From NCBI GenBank assembly GCA_902806335.1, contig CADCWG010000317.1:1-48907 (forward strand): 48,907 nucleotides of DNA, read 5' to 3'. Below the pieces are notes generated by a model. The model was not told the origin of the DNA, did not search any database, and worked only from the letters and a program-made list of their open reading frames with translations. Below, piece by piece: positions 32,747-42,783 of the stretch. Position 1 is the first letter of the stretch. Each line of letters begins with the position of its first letter. Made by a program: the position numbers and the translations under genes. The DNA comes from an uncultured Thermomicrobiales bacterium (GTDB lineage: Bacteria; Chloroflexota; Chloroflexia; Thermomicrobiales; UBA6265).

Positions 32747-33850
32747 ATGGCGCGGATCGAGTTCGACCGGCTCCACAAGCAGTTCCCCGGGCAGCCGCAG
32801 CCTGCCGTCAACGACCTCTCGCTCGAGGTGGCCGACGGCGAGCTCCTCGTCGTCCTCGGCCCGTCCGGCTGTGGCAAGACAACCGCCCTCCGGATGCTGG
32901 CCGGCCTGGAGGACCCGGACGCCGGCGACATCCGCCTCGACGGTCGGAGCGTGGTCGGGCTCGAGCCGCGCGACCGCGACATCGCGCTCGTCTTCCAGCA
33001 GTACGCCCTCTACCCCCACCTCTCGGCGCGGGACAACATCCTCTACCCGCTCAAGGTGCAGAAGATGCCCAGGGCCGAGCGCCTCGGGCGCGTCCAGCGG
33101 GTCGCGGACCAGCTCGGACTGGGGCGCTTGCTCGACCGCAAGCCGGGCCAGCTCTCGGGCGGTGAGCAGCAGCGCGTGGCCCTGGGCCGGGCCATCGTCC
33201 GCCAGCCCAAGGCCTTCTTGATGGACGAGCCCCTCTCCAACCTCGACGCCAAGCTGCGCACCCACATGCGGACCGAGATCAAGGCGCTGGTGCGGGAACT
33301 CGGCACGACGACCTTCTTCGTCACCCACGATCAGGCCGAGGCGATGACCCTGGCCGACCGGATCGCGGTGATGAGCGCGGGCCGCCTCCAGCAGCTCGGC
33401 ACACCGGACGAGGTCTACGCCCACCCGGCGAACCTCTTCGTCGCCGAGTTCATCGGCAGCCCGCCGATGAACCTCCTGCCCGTCGCCCAGGAGCACGGCG
33501 CGCTGGTCACCGCCACGGGGTGGCGGCTCCCGATGCCCGCCGGCCTCGACGGCACGAACGGTGACCTGACGGTCGGCCTGCGGCCTGAGGCGATCCGGCT
33601 CTCCCGCGAGCCGGTCCCCGACGGGCAGCCGGCCCAGGTCTTCCTGACCGAACCGCTCGGCAGCGAGGTGATCGTCAACGTCCGTCTCGGCGGAGCGCTG
33701 CTGAAGGTGCGGACCGACCCCCAGGTCCGGCCACGACCCGACGATGTCGTCTACCTGACGGCCGACCCGGCGGGCGTCCGCGTCTTCGACAGCGCGACCG
33801 GCGCGTCCCTCGTCGCCCCGATGCCGGCGACGGCGGGCGCGGCGGCCTAG
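32747..33850 (+). CDS. ABC sugar transporter ATPase, MalK/UgpC type
   Basis: At 367 residues this is the usual length for CUT1 ATPases. Walker A GPSGCGKTT, Q-loop FQQYALYPHLSARDN, signature LSGGEQQRVALGRAI, Walker B AFLMDEPLSNLDAKLR and switch His VTHDQAEAMT are intact. The C-terminal 130 residues form the TOBE/regulatory domain (VGLRPEAIRL, GSEVIVNVRLG). ATP hydrolysis in the cytoplasm drives the two permeases. The ATG at 32747 follows GAGGGG. Its C-terminus ends in an Ala-rich tail without known function. In many genomes such an ATPase serves several importers; its place here makes this importer the first candidate. Confidence 0.94.
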   Translation: MARIEFDRLHKQFPGQPQPAVNDLSLEVADGELLVVLGPSGCGKTTALRMLAGLEDPDAGDIRLDGRSVVGLEPRDRDIALVFQQYALYPHLSARDNILYPLKVQKMPRAERLGRVQRVADQLGLGRLLDRKPGQLSGGEQQRVALGRAIVRQPKAFLMDEPLSNLDAKLRTHMRTEIKALVRELGTTTFFVTHDQAEAMTLADRIAVMSAGRLQQLGTPDEVYAHPANLFVAEFIGSPPMNLLPVAQEHGALVTATGWRLPMPAGLDGTNGDLTVGLRPEAIRLSREPVPDGQPAQVFLTEPLGSEVIVNVRLGGALLKVRTDPQVRPRPDDVVYLTADPAGVRVFDSATGASLVAPMPATAGAAA

Positions 33851-33851
33851 C

Positions 33852-33901
33852 CTGCTGACGCCCCTTCGGCCAGGGGGTCTCTCCCCGAGGGGCGCCGGCA
33901 G
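33852..33901 (+). terminator. stem-loop after the ATPase gene
   Basis: CGCCCCT (33859-33865) pairs with AGGGGCG (33888-33894), continued by a CGG/CCG pairing with a bulge, and the outer CTGC pairs with GCAG (33898-33901). No T tract follows. It may reduce read-through into the PHP gene 113 bases downstream. Confidence 0.45.
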
Positions 33902-34013
33902 TGGGTCTCCAGGGGGCGGCCACGCCGGCGAAGGGTTGGGACCGCGACCATGGTCGCCGGGTCACCGGGGTGGGGTGGTCATCACGTCACCGGGGCTTGA
34001 GGAAGGGGAACCG

Positions 34014-35450
34014 ATGTCCGCGGCCGGCGACGACGATCGGGGACACCTCCCTGAACCCGACGTGGTGCTCGAGGGGCGGTTCGCCGCCGACCACGAGCGG
34101 CGCTACGCCCACGTCCCGTTCACGGTCCCGCCGGGGCTCAGCCAGATCCACGTGCGCTACGACTACAGCCACCGGATCGCCTCCGACCCACAGCTGCGCG
34201 GCGGCAACACGCTCGACATCGGGCTGTTCGACGAGCGAGGCATCGAGGCCGGGGGACCGGGGTTTCGCGGCTGGAGCGGCAGCGCCAAGCGGGCGTTCAC
34301 GGTCGGCCGCGACTGGTCGACGCCGCCGTACAAACCCGGTCCGATCAACGCCGGGGAGTGGCACGCCCTGCTCGGTCCCTACAAGGTCGCGCCGGACGGC
34401 CTCGCCTACCGGGTCGAAGTCTGGTTCGACCCGGGGCTGACCGACCGGCCCCCGGACGTCCGGCTCCGCTCGCCGCGGCGGCCGGACCTGCCGCCGCCCG
34501 CGGAGCCGGGCTGGGTACGGGCCGACCTCCACGCCCACACGCTCTACTCCGACGGCGACGCCTGGCCGGCCGAGCTGCTGGTCGCCGCGGCCGAGGCCGG
34601 GCTCGACGTGCTCGGGATCACCGACCACAACGCCGCGGTCTCGCCCGTTGCCCCGGACGGAGCGGACGGCACGCTGCCGCTGCTGGTCCCCGGAGTCGAG
34701 GTGACCACCTACGGCGGCCACTGGAACGCCTGGGGCGGGAGAGGCGGCTGGATCGAGTTCCGCGAGCCCGAGGGCACGGCCGTCCAGGCGGCCGTGGACG
34801 GGGCCGTCGCCGGGGGCGCGTTCGTCAGCGTGAACCACCCCAAGCCGTTCGGACCGCCCTGGGCGTACCCGGAGGTGACCGGCTTCCACGCCGTCGAGGT
34901 CTGGAACGGCGCCTGGCTGGGCCTGAACGCGATCGCGCTCGCGCACTGGGAGCGGCTGCTCCGGGCCGGACAGCGGCCGATCGCCCTCGGCGGCAGCGAC
35001 ACCCATTACCTCCACGCCGCGCGCGACGGCCGGGTCTCGGGCCCGCTGGGGGTCGCGCGGCTCGGCCACCCGACGACCTGGGTTGGTCTGCGGCCCGGCG
35101 CGCCGCCGACGGCCCCGGCGGTCCTCGCCGAGATCCGCGCGGGGCGGTGCTTCGTCTCGGCCAGCCCCGCCGGCCCACAGCTCTACCTCGTCCGGGCGAC
35201 CGACGGCGCCCAACCGGACGGCGAGGTGGGTCCGGTCTCCGTGCGGGCGGTGGGGGGGCGTGGGGCCACCCTCTCGCTCATCGGCCGCGACGGCTGCCTG
35301 GCCGCCTCGCCGGTGCCGGGAGACGACTGGGCAGCCACGGTCGCGGTCCCGCCCGGCACGCCCTACGTCCGGGCGCAGCTCACCGACGCCACGGGGGGCG
35401 TGCTGGCCCTGACGAACCCGGTCTGGCACGACACGCCACAGACCCTGTGA
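34014..35450 (+). CDS. PHP-domain metallohydrolase, CehA/McbA-like
   Basis: A 478-residue protein. An N-terminal beta-rich region (about 15-145) resembles the accessory domain of CehA/McbA proteins. The PHP domain starts at Asp171 in DLHAHTLYSDGD (His173 and His175). Further metal ligands are D204-H205 in GITDHNA, the Glu in PGVEVTT, His in NHPKPF and the D-x-H of GGSDTHY. PHP enzymes hydrolyse phosphoesters with three metal ions; the CehA/McbA group also includes carbaryl hydrolases. A C-terminal beta region (about 380-478) follows. The ATG has GAGGAAGGGG upstream. There is no signal peptide, so it is cytoplasmic. Its place after a sugar/glycerol-phosphate-type importer suggests it cleaves what is imported. 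Confidence 0.88.
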   Translation: MSAAGDDDRGHLPEPDVVLEGRFAADHERRYAHVPFTVPPGLSQIHVRYDYSHRIASDPQLRGGNTLDIGLFDERGIEAGGPGFRGWSGSAKRAFTVGRDWSTPPYKPGPINAGEWHALLGPYKVAPDGLAYRVEVWFDPGLTDRPPDVRLRSPRRPDLPPPAEPGWVRADLHAHTLYSDGDAWPAELLVAAAEAGLDVLGITDHNAAVSPVAPDGADGTLPLLVPGVEVTTYGGHWNAWGGRGGWIEFREPEGTAVQAAVDGAVAGGAFVSVNHPKPFGPPWAYPEVTGFHAVEVWNGAWLGLNAIALAHWERLLRAGQRPIALGGSDTHYLHAARDGRVSGPLGVARLGHPTTWVGLRPGAPPTAPAVLAEIRAGRCFVSASPAGPQLYLVRATDGAQPDGEVGPVSVRAVGGRGATLSLIGRDGCLAASPVPGDDWAATVAVPPGTPYVRAQLTDATGGVLALTNPVWHDTPQTL

Positions 35451-35560
35451 CGGCGGCGAGGAGGAGAAAGGGACGGAACCGGCGACCGCCCCAACGCCGG
35501 GCACGGGCACCCAGGCGCCAGGGATCGACTCGCGCGGCGCCTTCACCGCCCGCCGTCTGC

Positions 35561-35726
35561 ATTCTCTGGGATCCAGCGGTTCGGTAGGGGTATTGGGAGG
35601 GGTACCGGCGGCCGCGCCCGGAGCAAGCCCCGAGGTCAGAGGCTCCGGCACGAAGTCGGCCGAAGCCGCCTGAAGCCGGCCGCGGCCCCGCGGGCGGCAC
35701 CCCGGTGATCCCCCGGAGGCCGCATC
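35561..35726 (-). repeat. dispersed intergenic element, copy R6
   Basis: Carries the reverse-orientation core (GCAAGCCCCGAGGTCAGAGG) followed by AAGTCGGCCGAAGCCGCC and GGTGATCCCCCGGAGG near the right end. The left terminal repeat (ATTCTCTGGGATCCAGCGGT) is poorly preserved. Confidence 0.65.
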
Positions 35727-35772
35727 GCTCGCCAAGTTGTTCCGCCACCAGGACGACTGCGGGGCACGGCTG

Positions 35773-35928
35773 ATACCGGACCCGGCTGATCGGTGGTGGT
35801 ATCGGGGGCGCCGGGACGGCCCGCCCGCCCGGGGCCGAGCCCCGAGGTCAGAGGCTCAGGGACGGACCGGGCCGAAGCCGGCCGCGATCCCGTCGGCCGA
35901 AGCGCCGGCGATCACCCGGATCCGGTAT
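35773..35928 (-). repeat. dispersed intergenic element, copy R7 (best preserved)
   Basis: The 156-bp copy with the clearest ends: ATACCGGACCCGGCTGATCG (35773-35792) and CGATCACCCGGATCCGGTAT (35909-35928) are inverted repeats matching at 18 of 20 positions. Inside lie GGTGGTGGTATCGGGGGC, a GCCCGGGGCCGAGCCCC core and GCTCAGGGACG. Both ends carry a TA dinucleotide next to CCGG. Confidence 0.85.
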
Positions 35929-36086
35929 GACGCGGTCCGTGCCGATGTCCCGCGCCCCAAGGCATCCGGGTCGGCTGGCTTCTCCGGGTGGTGGAGGCGC
36001 CGGACACCATTGGCCGCGCGATGCGACCGGGGTGCCCCGGCTGTTCGTGGTCCATCCGGCCGGCACGCTACCCATGCGCGGTCACG

Positions 36087-36239
36087 CGTGCGGACCCGGG
36101 TGATCGCCTGGACTCCGCCCGGTTGGCCCGGAGCCGGCTCCAGCCGCAATCTACTCCGAGCCTCTGTCCTCGGAGCTTGCCCCTGGCGGGCGAAGCCACC
36201 GACTCAATCCCATATCACCAAAGAGACGGATTCCGCGTA
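36087..36239 (+). repeat. dispersed intergenic element, copy R8
   Basis: The left end reads GTGCGGACCCGGGTGATCGC, continued by CTGGACTC as in R3. The core is altered (GGAGCTTGCCCCTGGCGGGC), and the right end is GACGGATTCCGCGTA. Orientation is opposite to R7. Confidence 0.7.
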
Positions 36240-36267
36240 ACCACGAGCCGATCTGCACCGGAGACGC

Positions 36268-36301
36268 GACCGCGCCCCCCGGTGAACCGGGGGGCGCGGT
36301 C
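36268..36301 (-). terminator. 16-bp perfect hairpin after ftsH
   Basis: GACCGCGCCCCCCGGT pairs without mismatch with ACCGGGGGGCGCGGTC around GA, 50 bases past the ftsH stop. It should terminate ftsH transcripts. Confidence 0.7.
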
Positions 36302-36350
36302 GGTACGCCTCGTCTGATGAGGTCCGACTTCGTCGGCCGGGGTGCTGCCC

Positions 36351-38420
<2,070 letters not shown>

Positions 38421-38554
38421 GGATGCGTCTTCCAATCTCATCCCCGGGGCGGGGATAGCGATCGCGGGGGACGAAGCGGCGCGGGTCCGACGCGGCGAGA
38501 GGCCGGTCGGCAGCCCTGGCCGTGCGCGAAGCGGACCAGGACCAGGGCGCTCGT

Positions 38555-38585
38555 ATCATAGACGGCACGCTCTCCGAGCGTGCCG
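38555..38585 (-). promoter_or_regulatory. possible ftsH promoter with a 10-bp-arm palindrome
   Basis: On the minus strand a good -10 box, TATGAT (38560-38555), lies about 135 bases before ftsH. Just upstream CGGCACGCTC-TCC-GAGCGTGCCG (38563-38585) is a perfect inverted repeat covering the spacer and -35 region, where a repressor would bind. No -35 consensus is visible. Confidence 0.4.
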
Positions 38586-38660
38586 CTCGGCACGGGTGAC
38601 GTGGCACCGCGCCCGGCGCGCGGCGCGGACGCCGCTTCCCGTAGTGTAGCGGCTCGGGCG

Positions 38661-38683
38661 TTTCCCGTACAGTGTTCGGGAAA
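38661..38683. promoter_or_regulatory. TTTCCCG-N9-CGGGAAA inverted repeat upstream of ftsH
   Basis: Perfect 7-bp arms nine bases apart, a spacing like the heat-shock CIRCE operator although the sequence differs. A weak promoter (TGTACG, 17 bases, TACACT on the minus strand) overlaps it. It may regulate ftsH, about 240 bases downstream. Confidence 0.35.
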
Positions 38684-38780
38684 GTGTGGGCGACACCCCG
38701 GGCAGTGGGCGCGACCGGTCTCGCCGGTCCACGGTCGGCGCGGCCGCGCGACCTCGCCCGGTCAAAGACGGGCCGCCGGC

Positions 38781-39143
38781 TCACCCCTCGGATCTCTCGC
38801 CCTCTCCGGTCCGGGTCAGCCGCCACCAGGCGGGAACGGCGTACGGGTCGTCCTCGCCATGGGCGTAGCCCACCCATTCCACCCCGGTGGACCGGCGGAG
38901 GGCCTGGGGGATCACCTGCCCGTGGACGACCATCTTGGCGTAGCGGTCGCCCTCGCCCCACTGGCGCAGCGCCTCCCGGTACGCGTCGGCGGCCCCCGGG
39001 TCGGTCTGCATCACGTCGATGAACTGGCCGGTCAGGAACTCCTCGCCCTCCAGCCGGTCGATGATCTGCTGGACCGCCGGCTGGACGAGCGCGATCAGCT
39101 CTTCGACCTTGTCCGCATCGTGCCCCGTTCCCTGCTCCGTCAC
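38781..39143 (-). CDS. small acidic protein, unknown function
   Basis: The 120-residue product starts at a GTG with an excellent GGGGAGG site five bases upstream; a GTG at 39164 is less well placed. It is acidic and soluble. The first half is helical (KVEELIALVQPAVQQIIDRL, FIDVMQTDPGAADAYREAL), the second a compact region with WVGYAHGEDDPYAVPAWWRL. No signal peptide, membrane segment or Cys. The opening helices and the WGEGDRYAKMVVHGQVIP segment look like a conserved domain, but I do not know its name. It precedes ftsH on the same strand by about 360 bases, with its own promoter region between, and is divergent from the FAD oxidoreductase. Confidence 0.7.
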   Translation of the reverse strand: MTEQGTGHDADKVEELIALVQPAVQQIIDRLEGEEFLTGQFIDVMQTDPGAADAYREALRQWGEGDRYAKMVVHGQVIPQALRRSTGVEWVGYAHGEDDPYAVPAWWRLTRTGEGERSEG

Positions 39144-39359
39144 CGCCGCCTCCCCATCGAGCACTTCCCTTGGTCCGCCGCCTCGTCGGTCACCATAGCG
39201 CGTCGGCCCCGACCCGATTGGGGCCCGGGCCCTGGGACCCCGCCGGGAGCGGCCCGCGGGCCTCTGCTAGGATCGGCCGGCGAGCATGGGCGGACGACGG
39301 ACTGGGACCAGTGCGCCGGAGATCCCTGGCGGCACTGAGGGATCGCGGGAGGCTGAGCC

Positions 39360-40610
39360 ATGGCGGACCCTGGGCGGTTCGAGACCACGCCGGGCGGATA
39401 CGGGGACCTGCCGCGATCGGCCGACGTCGTCGTCATCGGCGGCGGGGTCACCGGGGCGTCGACCGCCTTCCAGCTCGCGAAGCGCGGCGTCGGGGTGACG
39501 CTGCTCGAGCAGCGAGAGCTCGGTGCCGGGGCGACGGGCAAGAGCGGCGCGCTGGTCCGGGCCCACTACACCAACCCCGTCGAGACCGCGCTGACGCTCG
39601 AGAGCCTGCGGATCTTCGCGGCCTGGGACGAGGTGGTCGGCGCCGGGTCGCCCCGGTTCGAGGCGGTCGGCTTCGTCCAGGTCGTCGCCCCCGAGGACGA
39701 GCCCCACCTCCGCGCCAACGTCGCCGCCCACCAGGCACTCGGCGTCGAGACCGCGGTCGTGTCGGCGGCGGACCTGGCCGAGATCGAGCCGCTGATGCGG
39801 ACCGACGATCTGACCCACGTCGCGTTCGAGCCGAAGTCGGGGTACGCCGATCCGCTCGGCACCCTCTACGGCTTCGCCGCGGCGGCGACCCGGCACGGCG
39901 CCTCGGTCCGCGAGGGCACGGCGGCGACCGCGATCGCCACCGACCCGCGCGGGCGGGTCGTCGGTGTGGACACGACCCGGGGCCGGATCGCGACGGAGAG
40001 CGTGGTCCTGGCGGGAGGCGCGTGGGCCAATCGCCTGCTCGCCCCGCTCGGGGTGGACCTCGGGCTGACGCCGCGCCGGATCCAGGTCGTCGTCTTCCGC
40101 TGGCCCCGCGGCGTCGACCAGGGGCGGCGCCACCGGGTGGTCATCGACGCGACGACCCACGCCTGGTTCCGGCCGGAAGGGGCGACGGGCACCGTGATCG
40201 GGGTGGAGACCGGCGGCCGGACCTGCGAGCCGGACGGCTACGGGGAGACGGCCGACGCGGCCTACGTGGACGCCGCGCGGGCGGCCCTTGCCCACCGCTT
40301 CCCGGCCTTCGCGCACGCCACCATGCGCGGCGCCTGGGCGGGCATGATCATGATGAGCGTCGACAGCCGCCCCCTGATCGGGCCCGTGCCGGAGGTGCCG
40401 GGCCTGTACGTCATCGCGGGAGACAGCGGGACCTCGTTCAAGACGGCGCCGGCGATCGGCGTCTGCCTGGCCGAACTGCTGACCGAGGGGACCGCGAGCC
40501 CGGTCGACCTGACGCCGTTCCGGCCGTCGCGGTTCGCCGAGGGCCTCCCTTGGCGCGACGAGCACACCTACGGCGGCGTCGAGGAGCACCTGCTCACCAT
40601 CTCCCGCTGA
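39360..40610 (+). CDS. FAD-dependent amine/amino acid oxidoreductase (DAO family)
   Basis: A 416-residue flavoprotein of the D-amino acid oxidase / sarcosine oxidase beta-subunit / glycine oxidase family. The FAD motif is VVVIGGGVTGASTAFQLAKR (24-43), followed by LLEQRELGAGATGKSGALVR, where the Gly-rich turn and the GKSGALVR segment contact the flavin. Near the C-terminus ISRPLIG-type wording appears as SVDSRPLIGPVPEVPGLYVI, then AGDSGTSFKTAPAIG, the typical second FAD contact. It would oxidise an amine or amino acid to an imine and pass electrons to oxygen or a carrier. The substrate is not evident. The ATG has GGGAGG as ribosome site. It stands as a single gene. Confidence 0.9.
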   Translation: MADPGRFETTPGGYGDLPRSADVVVIGGGVTGASTAFQLAKRGVGVTLLEQRELGAGATGKSGALVRAHYTNPVETALTLESLRIFAAWDEVVGAGSPRFEAVGFVQVVAPEDEPHLRANVAAHQALGVETAVVSAADLAEIEPLMRTDDLTHVAFEPKSGYADPLGTLYGFAAAATRHGASVREGTAATAIATDPRGRVVGVDTTRGRIATESVVLAGGAWANRLLAPLGVDLGLTPRRIQVVVFRWPRGVDQGRRHRVVIDATTHAWFRPEGATGTVIGVETGGRTCEPDGYGETADAAYVDAARAALAHRFPAFAHATMRGAWAGMIMMSVDSRPLIGPVPEVPGLYVIAGDSGTSFKTAPAIGVCLAELLTEGTASPVDLTPFRPSRFAEGLPWRDEHTYGGVEEHLLTISR

Positions 40611-40672
40611 CCGTCCCGACGCGAGAGGGTTAGCGCCCCGGCAGACAACGAGTCACGCCAGCGGGCACCCCG

Positions 40673-40694
40673 GTGCTCCGTGAGCACGGAGCAC
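40673..40694 (+). terminator. 22-bp perfect hairpin after the FAD oxidoreductase gene
   Basis: GTGCTCCGTG pairs perfectly with CACGGAGCAC around AG, 62 bases past the stop. No T tract follows. Confidence 0.55.
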
Positions 40695-40900
40695 GGCCCG
40701 TCCCCGGCGTCCGCCGGATGGCAAGGCCGGGGCATGTCCCGAGCGACCGTCGCGACGACGCGGGCCGTCCCCGTGCCTTGCCGTATCCGATCGGGTGGCG
40801 GTCGGCCCCGTCGCAGCGCGTGTGCGGCACCGCTCGGAGACGGCGCCGAGCACGTTGGCGGGTCATCGACTGTGCGACGAACGCCGGCCGACGGGGCGCT

Positions 40901-41058
40901 TCATCTGGGAGCCGGGAGTTCGCCGGGGCTGCCGCCCGGCGGCTCCGCGTCCGGCGCCACCCGGCGTCGGCCGCCTTTGTTCCTGAGACCGCGGCTTGCC
41001 CCGGGCGGGCCTGCACACCAACTCGCCCCCAGACCACCACCGAACAGACGGCCCCGGA
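40901..41058 (+). repeat. dispersed intergenic element, copy R9
   Basis: The core CGGCTTGCCCCGGGCGGG and the preceding TTGTTCCTGAGACCGC are clear. The ends are weak (TCATCTGGGAGCCGGGAG on the left, GAACAGACGGCCCCGGAT on the right). It fills the space up to the stop codon of rsgA and lies between convergent genes. Confidence 0.65.
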
Positions 41059-42078
41059 TCAGGCTCGTGCCGTCTTCGGCGCCCCCATTTCCGGCTCGGG
41101 CTCGCCGAACGACTCCGGCTGCTCGCCGCGGCGGAGCGAGGCGTAGCTCTCGTAGCGGGCCGGAGGGATGGCACCGTCGGCGACGGCGGTGCGCACCGCG
41201 CAGTCGGGTTCGGTGAGGTGGGCACAGTCCTCGAAGTAGCACCGGCCAAGGTACGGGCGGAACTCGGGGAAGCAGCGGTCGAGGGTCTCGAGCGGAACGC
41301 CGCCCATCGCCAGGGCGCGGATGCCCGGCGTGTCGGCGACGTAGGTGCCGGGTCCGAGGCGGTAGAGCCGCGTGCCGACGGTGGTGTGGCGCCCCTTGCC
41401 CGTCGCCTCGGAGACGGTGCCGATCGCGCGGTCGCCGGCGGGGTGGAGCGTGTTGAGCAGGCTCGACTTGCCGACGCCGGACGGCCCGGCCACCGCCGTC
41501 ACCTTGCCTTCCAGCGCCGCGCGGAGGCCCGCGATCCCGTACCCGGTCGTCACGCTGAGGAAATGCACGTCGTAGGTGGGGAGGTAGTCGGCGAAGAGCG
41601 CCCGGGCTTCGGCCAGCCCGGGCTCGTCCCCGCGTCCGTCCGCCGGAGACGGATCGTCGCCCCGTCGGTCGACGAGGTCGAGCTTGTTGACCCCGATCAT
41701 CGCCGGCACGCCGGCCGACTCGGCGAGGACCAGGAAGCGGTCGATCATCCGGAGATGGGGAGCGGGGAAGCGCAGCGCGAAGAGGAGGAGGACCTGGTCG
41801 GGGTTGGCCAGGATCACCTGCTCGACGTCCTCCGTGTGGCGGGCGAGCCGGGCGAACACCCGCTCGCGCGGCAGGACCGCCTCGATCTGCCCCTCGCCCT
41901 CACCGACATCGACCACCGAGACGCGGTCGCCGACCGCGACCAGGTCCGTTCGCCGACGCTCGCGCTTGAGGCTGCCCTTCACCGTCGCGAGCAGCTCGCG
42001 TGGCTCGTCGCGGAGCTCGACATCGAAGAACTTGCCGTAGGCGCGGACCACCACCCCGGGCAAACCGTGCGGGGTCAC
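41059..42078 (-). CDS. rsgA: ribosome small-subunit-dependent GTPase A
   Basis: RsgA is a circularly permuted GTPase that helps late maturation of the 30S ribosomal subunit. The order of motifs shows the permutation: an OB-fold with VAVGDRVSVVD, then G4 GVNKLDLVD, then G1 GPSGVGKSSLLN, G2 TTVGTRLY and G3 ADTPGIRALAM. The C-terminal zinc site is CYFEDCAHLTEPDC. From the GTG at 42078 the product is 339 residues, near the family's 290-350. A GTG at 42201 would add 41 Gly/Arg-rich residues, and neither start has a strong ribosome site. The frame stays open to 42663, but this extension is low-complexity. No other ribosome-assembly gene is near. Confidence 0.92.
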   Translation of the reverse strand: MTPHGLPGVVVRAYGKFFDVELRDEPRELLATVKGSLKRERRRTDLVAVGDRVSVVDVGEGEGQIEAVLPRERVFARLARHTEDVEQVILANPDQVLLLFALRFPAPHLRMIDRFLVLAESAGVPAMIGVNKLDLVDRRGDDPSPADGRGDEPGLAEARALFADYLPTYDVHFLSVTTGYGIAGLRAALEGKVTAVAGPSGVGKSSLLNTLHPAGDRAIGTVSEATGKGRHTTVGTRLYRLGPGTYVADTPGIRALAMGGVPLETLDRCFPEFRPYLGRCYFEDCAHLTEPDCAVRTAVADGAIPPARYESYASLRRGEQPESFGEPEPEMGAPKTARA

Positions 42079-42783
42079 CCGGCCCAGGCCCGCACCGCCC
42101 CCGGGCGTCTCGGCCGCTTCGCCCGTGGTCCGCTCGTCGCCGGGGGCACCGGGTCGACCTGCCCGCCCCCGCGCCGCCCGTCCCCCACGCGGCCCGCTCA
42201 CGGCGCGACCGCACCGCGGCGATCGGACACACCGAGGCGACCCGGGGTCGACCCGCCAACACCGCGACGCGGCAAGGCGTCGTCCCCGCCTCGCCCACGG
42301 CCATCCTCGATGCCCCGGGCTACCAGCCCAACCCTGGGTGAGATGCTCGCCTCCTCGCCATGACGCCGTTGCTTTCCCCGAATCAAGCCCGAGTCTACTA
42401 CCGGACCCCGCTCGGGGGATGGCGACCCGGACGCGGGCCGCGATGGTCGGCGGACCGATCGCCGAGCCGGCCAGGGTCAAAGGCGCGGCCAGAGCCGGCG
42501 GGACGGCGGGACGAACAACCGTCGCGTCCGCCTCTCCCCGCCCAGGCGGAACTCCCGGGTCGTGGCCCCTAGGTCCGCCGGGGGCGGCGTCGCCGGCACG
42601 GTTATGGCCACGACGGGAGGGGTACGCCGGCCGGTTGACTGGTTGACTCGGAAAGCGCGGCAAGGAGGGGGAGGAGGTGTTCCTGACGGCGGTGACACCC
42701 GCGCGGCCGCGCCGAACGATGCGCGCCTGCGATAGGGTCAGCGCCGGTAGAACCTGGTCCCCCGCCCTCCGCCGAGGCTCGCG
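42079..42783. other. intergenic region, no gene supported
   Basis: About 700 bases between rsgA and the zinc hydrolase, both on the minus strand. Open frames exist on both strands (for example the upstream extension of rsgA) but have Arg/Gly/Pro-rich, non-protein-like translations and no ribosome sites. The promoter of rsgA and the end signals of the hydrolase gene should lie here. I found no clear hairpin or promoter. Confidence 0.35.

Larger units (their letters stand above)
35451..36350. other. long convergent intergenic region holding three repeat copies
   Basis: No gene is seen in these 900 bases. Copies R6, R7 and R8 of the dispersed element occupy 35561-35726, 35773-35928 and 36087-36239, and the ftsH-end hairpin lies at 36268-36301. 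The stretch between R7 and R8 (35929-36086) has fragments like catccgggtcggctggc that may be a very decayed further copy. Confidence 0.5.
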
